Source of the DNA: Tubiluchus corallicola
Lineage: Eukaryota > Priapulida > Priapulimorpha > Priapulimorphida > Tubiluchidae
Reading direction: 5' to 3'
Length of the DNA: 59,350 bases
Assembly (NCBI GenBank): GCA_030141605.1
Contig: JAQGDQ010001150.1
Location: forward strand, 1 to 59,350
Position 1 is the stretch's first letter, and every line of letters begins with the position of its first letter. This document shows positions 1-13,400 of the stretch, in pieces. The notes beneath the pieces are model-generated. The model saw only the letters and a program-made list of their open reading frames with translations. It was not told where the DNA came from and searched no databases. A program made the position numbers and the translations under genes.

Positions 1-21
1 ATGTTCAATATTCAAACTGTA

Positions 22-260
22 GTAGTACGAATTTATAATTTTGAATACATGATTATGTTAATTTTCTCAAGGACTGCCTTAAATCCTAAAAGCAGCCATT
101 TTGGACACCACTGTAGCCGCCATATTGGATCCACGATGGCGATAACCTCCTGACTCGTAGTACGAATTTATAATATTGAATACGTGATCATGTCAATTTT
201 CCATTTTGGACACCACTGTAGCCGCCATATTGGATCCAAGATGGCGATGACCTCCTGACC
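22..260. repeat. Two direct copies of a CCATATTGGATCC-type unit
   Basis: The sequence from about 22 to 150 (AATTTATAATTTTGAATAC through GATGGCGATAACCTCCTGAC) is repeated, shortened, at about 160-260. No gene is seen in 1-660; this is probably the edge of an interspersed repeat. Confidence 0.6.
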
Positions 261-665
261 CTTATGTCCATCCCAATAGCACTAGTGTCATTCCCGGAAA
301 TTTCCTCAAAATTCATGCAGCCGCATGGCTGTGCCATAGCGACCAAACAGAAAAATTCGATTCGTTTAGCATTACTGATGATTTCAGGACACAAAATTAA
401 AAGATGGCACGCAGCGCCGACATCTTGAACTGCAAAGTCTGCAAATTGTAATAAATCAGCGCCTCTTGGGAATATTTTTGTGAAAAAGTAAAACATTTTT
501 TGCAAATGTGCCAAATAAAAAAAATTTTGATTTAGATTTATTTATTCATCCATTTATCACAATAGAAAAATAAAAGTTACAAAATTACTAATTAACAGTG
601 GATTACGGTGCTATGAGCGCAGCAGAAGAAATTAACTTATGCACTTCGCTCAACATGGATAAGAC

Positions 666-1300
666 TTAATTAATGAGATAAACAATAACAACAACAACAA
701 ATGTTAATTGGAGCAAAACAAACTGATGCGAGAAAACGATAATGACGATGTTGATGATGATGATGATGATGATGACGATGTTGATGATGATGATGATGAT
801 GATGACGATGTTGATGATGATGATGATGACGATGATAATGACGATATTGATGATGATGATGATGATGATGATAATGACGATGTTGATGATGATGATGATG
901 ATGAAGATAATGACGATGTTTATGATGATGATGATGATTATAATGACGACAATCATGATGGTGATGATGATGATAATGACGATGTTAATGATGATGGCGA
1001 TGATGATGATGTTGATGATGATGATGGCGATGATAATGATGTTGATGATGATGATGATGATGGCAATGATAATGATGTTGATGATGATGATGATAATGAT
1101 GATTTTGATGATGATGGCGATGATAATGACGATGTTGATGTTGAGGTAATGATGATGATGACTACGACAAAGACGACGACGACGATGATAATGACGATGT
1201 TGATGACAATGATGATGTTGATGATAATTATGACAACGATGGTGATATTAATGCTGATGACAATGGTGATGGTGATGACAGTGATAATGAATTGATGCTA
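666..1300. repeat. GAT/GAC trinucleotide microsatellite
   Basis: About 600 bp of imperfect (GAT)n with GAC and AAT interruptions. It gives long open frames of pure Asp, Met or Ile on different frames and strands. These are by-products of the repeat, not proteins. It lies in a NUP188 intron beyond the last exon in the window. Confidence 0.95.
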
Positions 1301-1404
1301 ATGGTGATAATGGAATTGGAATTAAAATTACACAAACACAACAGATTGTAATAACGACGGCCATTAAGCCAGGTAAAAGCAACTTTTAGAATGAATTCTC
1401 GTAC

Positions 1405-1470
1405 CTGCCGATCAACTTTGATAACATCGAGCACGGTGTGAAGACAGCTCTGTTCTCCCAGACTGTAAAC
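1405..1470 (-). CDS. NUP188: NUP188 exon (last in window)
   Basis: This 66-nt exon reads VYSLGEQSCLHTVLDVIKVD then RQ. It corresponds to vertebrate FSLGMWSCLHAVLELIDSQQ. The acceptor follows a T8 tract (TTTTTTTTGTAG) and the donor is GTACGA, in phase 0. The next NUP188 exon should carry the conserved DRYWCPP-like sequence and was not found between 1 and 1404, so it probably lies outside the window. Confidence 0.85.
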
Positions 1471-4400
1471 CTACAAAAAAAAGCGGAGGATGTACTTACG
1501 CTCACGGTAACATGTGAACATTCGTTTACACAATGTGACGTCATCGGAGTTGGTATGGAATCCTAACATCACACGGAAAATCGGCTCGTATTTCTGTATC
1601 ATTGTTTTGGATATAAGCACGTGGTGCCTCCTTGTGTTTGTTTTTTACAAATTTAACCTGTTGATAGACAGGTGAGCTAGGACAGGAAATAGGCCATTGG
1701 CTTCATTTTACAGACAGGATAGGGAAGAAGTCATTCGTGTTCAGTACGTCGTGTCGTTTGATCACAAAATTTTGTCAGTCGAGTTCTGTTTAGCAAGTCA
1801 GTAAGATGCGGCAAAGATGTAAGTTTGATTTCTTCATATTTCATAATATTATTATACATTTTCATTATAGCTGCTAATTATCCTTTTGACATTGGATTAG
1901 CAGAAAATATTTTTATTTGCTTCAGATAAAATGAAGTCGAGTCGCACATAATGTCAGTCAGTCAGTCAGTCAGTCAGTCAAATATGTCATGATGTGATAG
2001 TGATTTTGGGATGAGACGATGACTGTCCATTTTGGACAATAAAAAATCATAAATTACATCTAAAAGACTGTTGGACTTGTATTTAGCATGTGTCGCGCAC
2101 AATCATCGTACGAACTCTCATCACGGTCAAATGGGTAAAACGATGAAACTTTTAGGCCGTTTCAAGTGTAACCTGATGACGACAGCAACGATGACAACAA
2201 TGGCAGCGACAACAAAAATTATTGTTGTAACATAAAACTTTGTTACACTGTTATTGTGGTCTTTTGTAATGGTTCTCATCCACGATCGTTCTTGTAATAC
2301 ATTGCATTCATAAAAACTACACTGAACTGCAGGTTTAGAGTTCAAGTCTGTTTATCTTAAGATAAATCACTTTTCTGTTTTGACTGTTGCAAGCATAACA
2401 CTTTGATCAGAGATATGAACAATAAGGGATAACCTTTTCCAATTAGCCAAACTTTGAAGCAGTTTAGTGTCTGCTTCACCTGAGACAGAGTGCATGAAAG
2501 ACAGAGTGTTTACAGAGTGACTGCCCGAGAGTTACTCCCTCTGTGTCAGCTTTTTCATTACCTTTTTTAACAGCAAAATGCTTCACTGAATCAAGAAGCT
2601 TTTCCAATTAGCCAAACTTTGAAGCAGTTTAGAGTCTGCTTCACCAGAGACAGAGTGCATGAAAGACAGAGTGCATGAAAGACAGAGTGTTTACAGAGTG
2701 ACTGCCCGAGAGTTACTGCCTCTGTGTCAGCTTTTTCATTACCTTTTTTAACAGCAAAATGCTTCACTGAATCAGGAAGCTTTTCCAATTAGCCAAACTT
2801 TGAAGCAGTTTAGAGTCTGTTTCACCAGAGACAGAGTGCATGAAAGACAGAGTGACTGCCCGAGAGTTACTGCCTCTGTGTCAGCTTTTTCATTACCTTT
2901 TTTAACAGCAAAATGTTTCACTGAATCAGGAAGCTTTTCCAATTAGCCAAACTTTGAAGCAGTTTAGAGTCTGTTTCACCAGAGACAGAGTGCATGAAAG
3001 ACAGAGTGTTTACAGAGTGACTGCCCGAGAGTTACTGCCTCTGTGTCAGCTTCTTCATTACCTTTTTTAACAGCAAAATGCTTCACTGAATCGGGAAGCT
3101 TTTCCAATTAGCCAAACTTTGAAGCAGTTTAGAGTCTGTTTCACCAGAGACAGAGTGCATGAAAGACAGAGTGTTTACAGAGTGACTGCCCGAGAGTTAC
3201 TGCCTCTGTGTCAGCTTTTTCATTACCTTTTTTAACAGCAAAATGCTTCACTGAATCAGAAAGCTTTTCCAATTAGCCAAACTTTGAAGCAGTTTAGTGT
3301 CTACTTCACCAGAGACAGAGTGCATGAAAGACAGAGTGTTTACAGAGTGACTGCCCGAAAGTTACTCCCTCTAAGTCAGCTTTTTCATTACCTTTTTTAA
3401 CAGTAAAACGTTTCACTGAATCAGGAAGCATTCTTAACTAGGTGACAATCATGAAGTACCACTTGGTACAAGCAATTACTAAGTCAATGTCCTAGTGGTG
3501 ATAGTTTGTACAAAACAAGAAACAGGAAAAACTTCAGAGAAGAAAAACAGAGAAATCAATAACCTTATAACAACAGGACAAGCAAATTGTGTTACTAATA
3601 ACAAAATTTCATCTTGACGTATTGCACAAAAGGGAATGAAACACTATACTTTTCTAAAACAAATTCTAATAACAACGACGAAGATGATGACAATGACACT
3701 GACCTAGCAATGATGACAGTGACAACAACAACAACCGTTACGTTAATTCTAATGAAACACAGTGGAGTACACTGACAACGCGCTGAAGATGATGATGATG
3801 ATGATGATGATGACACTGAGCTAGCAATGGTGACAGTGACAACAACAACAACCGTTACGTTAATTCTAATGAAACACAGTGGAGTACACTCACAACGCGC
3901 TGAAGATGATGATGATGACACTGACCTAGCAATGATGACAGTGACAACAACAACAACCGTTACGTTAATTCTAGTGAAACACAGTGGAGTACACTGACAA
4001 CGCGCTGAAGATGATGATGATGACACTGACCTAGCAATGATGACAGTGACAACAACAACAACCGTTACGTTAATTCTAGTGAAACACAGTGGAGTACACT
4101 GACAACGCGCTGAAGATGATGATGATGACACTGACCTAGCAATGATGACAGTGACAACAACAACAACCGTTACGTTAATTCTAATGAAACACAGTGGAGT
4201 ACACTGACAAGGTGTACGCTAACGTACAAGCTACACATAATTACTCTAATTACCTTATTAGATCCAACTTCCCTTTCCTCAATATCCAGAAAGAGCTCAA
4301 TCAATCCCGGTTGAGCCTCCACGCAAGAGGACAGCAATTCCAGGACTGCGATTTTCAATCTCACATCCTGTTAAGAAATCGACGAGTAACAAAGTTGTAC

Positions 4401-7400
4401 ATTATGATAAATTTTAATGTTGTCGATGTTATAAGAGCAACTCGAAGAACTACAATCAGACTTGCTGACTTCACTTTCCGTAATTATCCATCGTATTTTT
4501 TCTGAAGTTTTAGTAGTATTTGTCCTGTTGAGTATTAGTACACCAAACTGAGGCGTATTAACCAATAACCTGACTAAGCTATAGCCTACGGTGCCAAATT
4601 TTGACGGCGGTACACTTTAGAAAAAGTTCTTATTCTCCTCGGAAAATGTGCATAGTGTATAATTTCATATTCACGTGAAAGGCGCATTTCATAACACACC
4701 ACAGGCAGTTACCGCACCCACTTTTATATAAGTGCCACATAACGAACAGGTGCAAGGTATTACACAACAAGCAGTTGCGCAGCCTGCTTGAATATAAGCG
4801 CTACGCAAATATGTAATTAATAACGACGATGTAGAAACTAGGGTAATAGACTATAGTGTTTCTAACACACCACAAGCAGTTGTTTAATCTGCTCATTACA
4901 TAAACAATCATAAATTCATCATAGAGATGGGCGGGAGGACAGAACTGTCAGCCTACGGTGCCGTAAAGTCTTGATACACCCCTGAAGTATTTAGTAGTAG
5001 GACATATACAACTGTTTAATAGTCCTCATCCTTTAAACTGTTGAATGCACCTAAATAAACGTTTCTTAATAAAATTTACATAAAAATACATCTCTGTTAG
5101 ATGAAATACTTTAAAGTTTTGTGCAATACGAGTGAAACTAAGTTTAATTTCATAACTTATGAAAAACAGGCAAGAAACTATTTACAACATAAAATTTGTT
5201 TATTTTTTCAAGTATTATTATCTTTAACTGTTAACATCGTTCTACTTTTTTTGATTTTCCAGTAAAGGTAGGTTTCTGATCTATTTTTTTAGTTCAGACT
5301 TTTTCTATTCTGGGTTCAGTTTCATTTCGCTATCTGTTGCTTACGTCGCGTAAATTTTAGGATAAGGATTGTAATTGTAACGCTTCTCAGTACAAGAAAA
5401 CGCTAAGCACGATGAAACGTGCGTTCTGACGCTGTACGTTATACTATACGTATACCTATAAAATACGAGCTGTCGTGATACAACAAAAGCTTAGTCATGT
5501 ATGGGGAGTACCTCAAGGTTGACTTCTTGCACCCATTTTATTACGTATACATATTAAATATGAGCTTTGTACGAACCTCGGAATCAAATCGTAACCTAGT
5601 GATGTAGACGTCTCTCACGGGCTCGGCCACGCTGCCCAGGCAGGCCAGCAGGGACATCGGAAACACCTAGAAAATGAACTAAAGGTAAATGTGTGCTTGT
5701 ATAGCAAAATCGTCACTTAAAATTTTCTAGTTATTCACATATCCTGAATCTCCATTTCATGAGGATCATTTTGATACCAAGTTCATCACTCTATGCCATT
5801 TCTAAGCTGAGATAATCCACATTGAAGTTGAGGTGCAGGCTACGCACTGAAAAACTTAATCTTGAGAAAATCACTGTTAAAGTTAGCCAGCGTTTCTACA
5901 AAACACTTAGTAACTGCACAAATGTTGGTTGCTACGGACTTAGCGAGAACACATTGAAGTTATGTTTAAATCCAGTAGATGGCTCTTCCTGACAAAGATC
6001 TTGGCCCGGCAAAAGAAAAACCCAAAGCAAAATGGTTCCACGAACTACTATCAGAGTTTGAAAAGTTTTTTTTGTACAATTGCAGTACTAGTATTAGCTG
6101 ACACTAGCTTAGCATGACAAGAATACTAGCTATAACTAGCACTAGCTGACACTAGTATTAGTTGAGACTAGTATTAGCTGACACTAGTATTAGTTGGCAC
6201 TAGCACAAGCTGACACTAGCACTAGCTGACACTAGCACTAGCTGACAAGAGCACTAGCTGACACTAGCACAAGCTGACACTAGCACTAGTTGACACTAGC
6301 ACTAGTTGACACTAGCACTAGCTGACACTAGCACAAGCTGACACTAGCACAAGCTGACACTAGCACTAGCTGACAAGAGCACTAGCTGACACTAGCACAA
6401 GCTGACACTAGCACAAGCTGACACTAGCACTAGCACTAACTGGCACTAGCACTAGCTGACACTAGCACTAGCCGAGACTAGCATTAGCTGACAATTAGCT
6501 GACACTAGCACTAGTTGACACTAGCTTAGCATGACTTTAACACTGACTTTCTAGTGCTAAAGTAATAGGTCGCATAAGACCTATTTTGAACGGAGCAGTC
6601 CTGTAGGAGTTAAGACACATTCGTCAAACATAAACGAAGCTTACCATGGCAATCCGCTTTAGCAACAACGCCGCGAGCGTAGGCAGTCTGGGATCGTATC
6701 TATGGTACATGTACTGTGCGACGGTCGCCACGACGCATCGCGGAAGCTTACCGCTCGGTTGCTGACAGAGGGCTTGTTCGACGGGAGAAAGGGGCTGGTC
6801 GATTTTCTTCAGTAGGAGGAGGCGGTTGAGCACGGACAGGCCGAGGCGGATCAGGTTCGTCAGTTCAACGCCCGTGCCTTCAGTCCAACTGGAAAACAAA
6901 ACAGAAATATAATAAACAAAACAAACAAAGCAATGTATGAAAAAATATACAAAAATTACTTATAAACAATTCGCCAATTTGCCAAGCAAAACGAAGTGCT
7001 CAACGACTAAACATAGCTGAGGCAGAACTGGTACCTACCTCCTTATAAAACAATCCTCTAAAGATGAGATACTGAAATGGAGGAGGCATCTTAGACAGAT
7101 TCTTTGTTCAGATTAATACACTCCTCACAAACTAGGGGCCGTGTAACAGATGAACTAGACGCAATTTTGTAGCAGTCATCCATCCAACTACTAATAAGAC
7201 TGGCACTGCTTAACTAGTGCAACCAAACGCTAATGCATTCACTTCACTGCCCATGGAGGAATATTAGAAATAACTTATCCGCAAAAGGGCAATGTCTAGC
7301 AGACGCTAGCAGTGCAGCGGACAGTGGGCTATCTCAGACATGTTCACATGACCGCATGCGCACAACAGCTAAACACCACGTTGCTGGAGCGCACTAAGCT

Positions 7401-10400
7401 GGGCTGTGAAGCAAACAGTACTACTCTCACGTGCTCTGGTCCCGTACAAGTACAAGGAAAGAACTAAAGAAAAAAACTTATATTATATTGAATATTACCG
7501 ATAATACTGAGTGAAAATAGGGGGCGCTGCAGTTCCACACTAGCTATACACGAGCCGCCATTGATCGTATGCCATCAGTTGCTCTCAATTACGTCGCAAG
7601 GTTACCAGATGGTTTAGTCCAGTGGTAACGCGTCTGCTTTCCGTCTGGGCGGTCGTGAGTTCGAACCAGCGGCCGGGTCATACCCAAGACTTTAAAAATG
7701 GTACCGCTGTTGCCCTGCCTGGTGCGTGGTATTTAGGGTAAAAGTGGGGTAATAATAGTCTCCGTTATGCAGTTGTAGGTTGTTATTTACAGTCGGCGAT
7801 AATAGCTCTTTGAGCTAATGTTAATTGTTGACCCAAAAGCCGACTTTAAATAAAGATTATTATTATTATTTTTTCTTATAAGGTCAACTTATGTCTGCCT
7901 TAAGTCAACAGTTTCTCCACCACTTAATACACAAATACATATTCATTTAAATTACCTAGTCTGCTGTTCGAGAGCCGACTGTATCTCATTCTCTCCAATG
8001 GCCACGATGCTCAACAGTGTATGCCCGGCCGCCGTGTACAGCAGACCTTCAATGCACGTGTCTCGGAGCTTGTTCGCGTCGTCAGTGGCGCTCGCAGGTT
8101 CGCCCACGACGTCTGCAGGTGGCGGTTGCGCGCGTCTCCGCACGCGCTTGTCAATCTGTAGGATCCTGTGGAAGACGTCCAAGCACTTTTGTCCTGGTTA
8201 AAATAAAAAAAAACACCTGTACCGCCTGCAAAATACCATTAGCAATAATGTTGGTAAATTTAAAGGCCTGTATAACCCCAACAGGTATTGAAGTTTTTTT
8301 AATGCATTATTATGACTACACTAAGAATTCACAGTTATTATTAAGCAAAAGAAACTTAAATAAATTAAATAACTTGCCTTTTTCTGGGGAATTTTGAACG
8401 CGTGCATTGCCATAAAAATCGCCATGTTTCATGTCTTTAGCGCGAGTGAGCGAGAATGACGTACGAGGTACAGAAAGCGTCCTTGGTTACCGATGTTTGT
8501 TTACCGATCTTTGGTGCCCTCGTGACTGCACTCATGACGTCATTCGTCTCGCGCAACAAAAAATGGCGGTTCTTCAAATTTAATACCGCTAACAACGAAG
8601 TGATAAAAAAATCATAAGAAACAAGTTTTACAGTAAGTTTATAATGAAAGATTTTGCACAGAAAAGAGTTACTCTGCTGCAGTACCGCAAATCAAATTCG
8701 GGGTGATTGTTAGAAAAAACTCGTTTATCTTTATCCATCGTGTCGCAAAAGGAAAGTGGGACTTGAGGAAGCCAAAAGCACCGGCACAAATGGCTTCACC
8801 ACGAAAACAAATGATCAAAACATTAAAGGGGTAGGGTACCAGAAGTTCTTTTGCCTCCGGGTGTCACAAGCAGTTGCCACGCCAATGATCCAGACACCAC
8901 CCACTATCGCTCACCTAAATTTGTAAAGCTTGGTTCACATTTGTTTAAATTCTGAAGCTACGTATTTACCTATAAATTGTCTCTCGCTTGGATTATTGTA
9001 CTGCCACTTGTAAAAGTGAGTAAAGATGTCGGTGATCATGAACACTAGACAGGCGATGAGCGTTTTGTCGTCACTGCAACACAACGGCTGCAAAAAATAT
9101 AAAAAAAAAAAACCACGGTAACTAAACGATTTCAATCATTTTTCGAATTCAGTAACCTCTACAACATTACTCACAACTAGTATGTACCTTTCTGTCTTTG
9201 ATAATTGTGTTACTCGTACACGTTAATAACATGAAAAATGCATCTGAGCATGATTCTGCAAGCGGGGGCGTATTAACACTTTACCCTAGGCTGATAGCTC
9301 TGTCCCACCCATCTCCATTGTGAATTTATGGTTGCTTATGTAGTGAACAGATCAAACAATTACTTGTGGTGTATTAGAAACACTATTAATGTAATTTCTA
9401 CATGGTCATGATTAATTACATGTATTTGCAAAACGCTTATATTTAAGCAGGCTGCTCAACTGCTTGTTGTGTAATACCTTGCACCTGTTCGTTATGTGGC
9501 ACCTATATACTTACTTGTACTTTTGCTGGTTTTGAAAACAAGTTGTAGCACCAGAGCGAGTTGTTAGCACGCCGATGGCCAGTAAGTCTGCAGGGGGCTG
9601 CCTCCTCGGGGTGGAGACCACCAAGCCCACAGGGTACCAGAACTCCCTCAGTTATGTCTGCCATGGTTGGACCTCAAGGGGTATAAAAACCCAGACGGCA
9701 TAGCCTTGCTACAGACCCGTTACCACCCGCTACGCCCGATCGTAAAGATCTTCAATGAGGCTAGGGAGTTCAGTTTGACTAAGGGAGTTGAGTTTGGCTA
9801 TCACCTATATAGAAGCTGTGCTCAGTAACTCCCTGTGGTGTGCTATAAAATGTGCCCTTTACATGAATATGAAGGTACAGAATAAGATATTTTCTAAAGT
9901 GTGATACCCCTCAAACTTGGGCACTCTAGACTATAGCATTTTGAACAAACACAGTTTTGTAACAAACATTCTAATGCCATGGGAATAATTTGAAGCACAG
10001 ACGCCTAACAATCAAGAATCATTTGAACAATCACAATGCTTCCATGTGGAAGTAACAGAATAACGTATTCTAGAACAATGACAACAATGTTATTTTTCTT
10101 TTCAAAGTAAGTAGCGAGCTCCAATCCTTTGTATCCGACCATCAGGAACTGAAAAATCACCCCAATAAGAGCTGGGCTTCACAAAGTACTAATGAATGCA
10201 TCACACTGATCCACTTAACTTGTAAATGTGATTTTTTTAAACGTCAAAAAACTTCAGATGATGAATGCAGTTCAAACAAGCACTTTTAATACTGACTGCT
10301 GCACTACTCTAGCACATGCATGGTAAGAAGATTACTTGTTTCTTGTTAAACTTGGCTTTACAGGTGACTTATACGTTACCATACGGTTTAGTCTAGTGGT

Positions 10401-13400
10401 AACGTGTCTACTTTCTGTCTGGGAGGTCGTCGTGAGTTCGATACTGCAGCTGGGTTACACCAAAGACTTTGAGATGGTACCTGCTGTTGCGTGCCTGGAG
10501 CGTGGTATTTAGGGTAAAAGTGGGGTAATAATAATCTCTTGTTACGTAGATTTGTTATATACAGTTGGCAAAAAGCTTTTTCAGCTTATGTTAATTGTTA
10601 ATCAGAAAGTCGCTTTTGAATAAAGATTATTACTATATTATTATTAAATAGTACAGTGTTCCCTCACTTATTGCGGGTGTTCCGTTCCAGGCCCACCCGC
10701 GATAAGTGAATTTCCGCGAAGTAGGGACGCTATACTTATTTTACTAGTTATACATTATTTTAAGTCTTTATAAACCCTCCCCACACTCTTATACATAACC
10801 CTTTCCTATTCCCTTAATAACTTTTCCCGTACTGTACATGTACCTTTTAAAAAACTTTACTTAAATGTTCATAAAAATGTTCACAATCAACCAATCATGT
10901 GTTGTGTACAATCTCACGTCGGCAAGTAGCATCTCAAGCGGGCGCAAGTACTACATTTCGTTTTTGCTGTGTATTCATCCGCCGAATAAATACACTATTT
11001 ACTGTAAATGGTAATTTTTTATGATTTATAATATTCTTTTAATGTTAGAATTAATATTTTTAATATATTTTTATACATTTTGTGATTTTTTATGCAAAAT
11101 TCATCAAATCTATACATTACTGTACAACACCTACTACGCATGTGCAAAAATACTTTAGACTGAGTACCGAAAAAACCCGCGAAACGGCGAAAATACCGCG
11201 ATAAATATTTTACATTAATATTTTTGAAAACCCGCGAAACAGCGAGTCCGCGATAAACGAACCGCGAAGTAGCGAGGGAGCACTGTAATCATATTATTCT
11301 AGAAAGTTCAGGAATGCTTTAGAAATCTCCTTATATTCCATATAGCATGAGCACAAAGACAATCTTTGCTAAGTCGTAAAAACGTCTTCAAGATTTCTGT
11401 AAGCCCCAATACGCAAGCACTGCCTATATTAATATAATTAAGGTACATTATTAAATTTAAAATGAGTTTTCAAGTTAAAGCAAAATTACCTAATCAGAGA
11501 TCATCGTAGCCGACTTAATTACTACATACAGCCTAGAAAAAAGCTATTGTTGTTATTTAAGGGCGTGTGTAGGGTGTGGTGCGGCTTAGCCAGTCGATAA
11601 TTTTGGAAGAAACAGTGACGTTTCTCTAAATGTCGATTGTATTACTGTGAAAACCTGTAGTGTTCTGCATCTTTCATAATCTTTGCATGTTTTAATGCTT
11701 GAGCTGAATATTTAACGACTGTCGTGCTATGAGCAATTAATGCATAGAAAAGAGTTATTCTGCTGCAGTACCACAAATCAAATTTAGGGAGATTCTTAGA
11801 AAGAATGCGTTTATCTTTAACCCATCATGTCGCAAAAGGAAAGTGGAGCTCAGGGAAGCCAAAAGCACCGGCACAATTTGTGGCTTCACCCCAAAAACAA
11901 ATGATCAAAACATTAAAGGGGTAGGGTGCCAGAAGTTGTTTTGCTTCCGGGTGCCACAAGCAGTTGCCACGCCACTGATCCAGATACCACGCCCTATCAC
12001 TCACCTAAATTTGTAAAGCTTGGTTCACATCTGTTTAACCTATTTACCTATAAATTGTCTCTCGCTTGAATTCTTGTACTGCCTCTTGTAAAAGTGAGTA
12101 AAGATGTCGGTGATCATTTACTCTTTATCCCACTTTGTCGAAAAAAGGAAAGTCCGGGCTCAGGCACAATTTGTTGCTTCACCAACGAAACAAATGATCA
12201 CAATATTAAAAGGGTAGGGCACCAGACGTTTTTTGTCCCCTGGACGCCACAACAAGCACTTGCTACACCACTGTATTTCTCCTAATTTACAGTTATGCAT
12301 TTCAACATGCATTTATGCATTTAATTTCACATACTATTAACAAATAATAGTCTTTCTATCTTTTATATCATCTCATATATGAGCTTCATTCATTACATCA
12401 TTCCATTTTAAGCACTAATGTTTTTTTATCATGATTCACTTTAAATTTTCAGATTATCTCCATTACTTTTTTTTCTTTCACTGTGTGGGACAATCTAACA
12501 AGCCCTGCTTTTTGATTGCCCGCAACACATTTACCTTCGTGTATAAGTGAACAGTGTTTGAGGCTTTTCCTGTGTAGTATTTCTTATTTGTATTATGTTC
12601 ATTGTAGGCCCTTTCACTAGATATTGTACATGAAACTATTGTAAATGTGTAATGTGAAATAAATGACTTATGACTTAAGATTTCCTTTTTCTAGATGAAT
12701 CCTTGTGCAAAACATGTGTTTAGGTGGTTCATCTTTCTCACCCTGCTGTGCGCATCATCAGACGGATGTGGAAAAACGTACGTGGAGCTACTGATGAAAA
12801 GAGACATGGGATACTGCAAGAGCAGTACCGCCTATGGTCAAGGATTCATAGACCTGTGCTACAACTGCTCTAAAGGGGAAGGCGTCAAAAGTGCAAAGTT
12901 CTACAAGGGCTGCTGCTACGGGAACCCGCCAGAGTACAGGGAAAAATGTCCTTTTTTGGTAGGAAAGGAGCAGCTGGCGTTCAGTAGTGCAAAACATCAA
13001 CATCTGTCATTAATGTTTACTACGCTAGCAGTGAGCTCATATGTCATTTGCGATATTTTTAATAATATGTGTACTGTCTAACATATCAAGTAATGCTTGC
13101 AGTCTTCCAGAAGAAAGTTTAATGCAATAAATAATCGTGTGAAAGGATATGGTTAGTTATTCTGTTTCTGTAACAATGGACTCACAGATTTGCAAGTCGG
13201 TTAATGCATTATGAACCTGAATTCTTTTCTCTCTCCTTTTTCGGTGAGCACATTTAGCCTGGCCGAAACTAGGAGAGGCGTTAGGGTAATTGAGACTGTA
13301 GGTAATTGTCTGCAGTTGAGATGATGGTAAAAGATAATGAAATAATTCATTGGATTTAAATCGGAAGAGGTGCTGACAAGCCAATGGCATAGAAGTGTCC

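Noticed and set aside
188-514. 108-codon minus-strand frame
   Set aside because: It does not continue the NUP188 alignment, lacks an acceptor at the right place and overlaps a direct repeat. No support as a gene.
708-1295. 195-codon Asp-rich frame and a Met-rich frame
   Set aside because: They translate an imperfect GAT microsatellite in different frames. No start context, splice support or non-repeat domain is present.
3595-4131. 178-codon minus-strand Ser/Val repeat frame
   Set aside because: It reads through the 105-bp tandem repeat, whose length is a multiple of three. It has no recognisable domain and lies in a NUP188 intron.
7611-7680. A tRNA gene
   Set aside because: A and B boxes are present, but the sequence is one of three dispersed copies with a common non-tRNA body and tail, so it is a SINE head.
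8017-8397. 126-codon plus-strand frame
   Set aside because: It is antisense to the NUP188 exon 7956-8193 and then runs into intron. The minus-strand frame has family support and splice sites.
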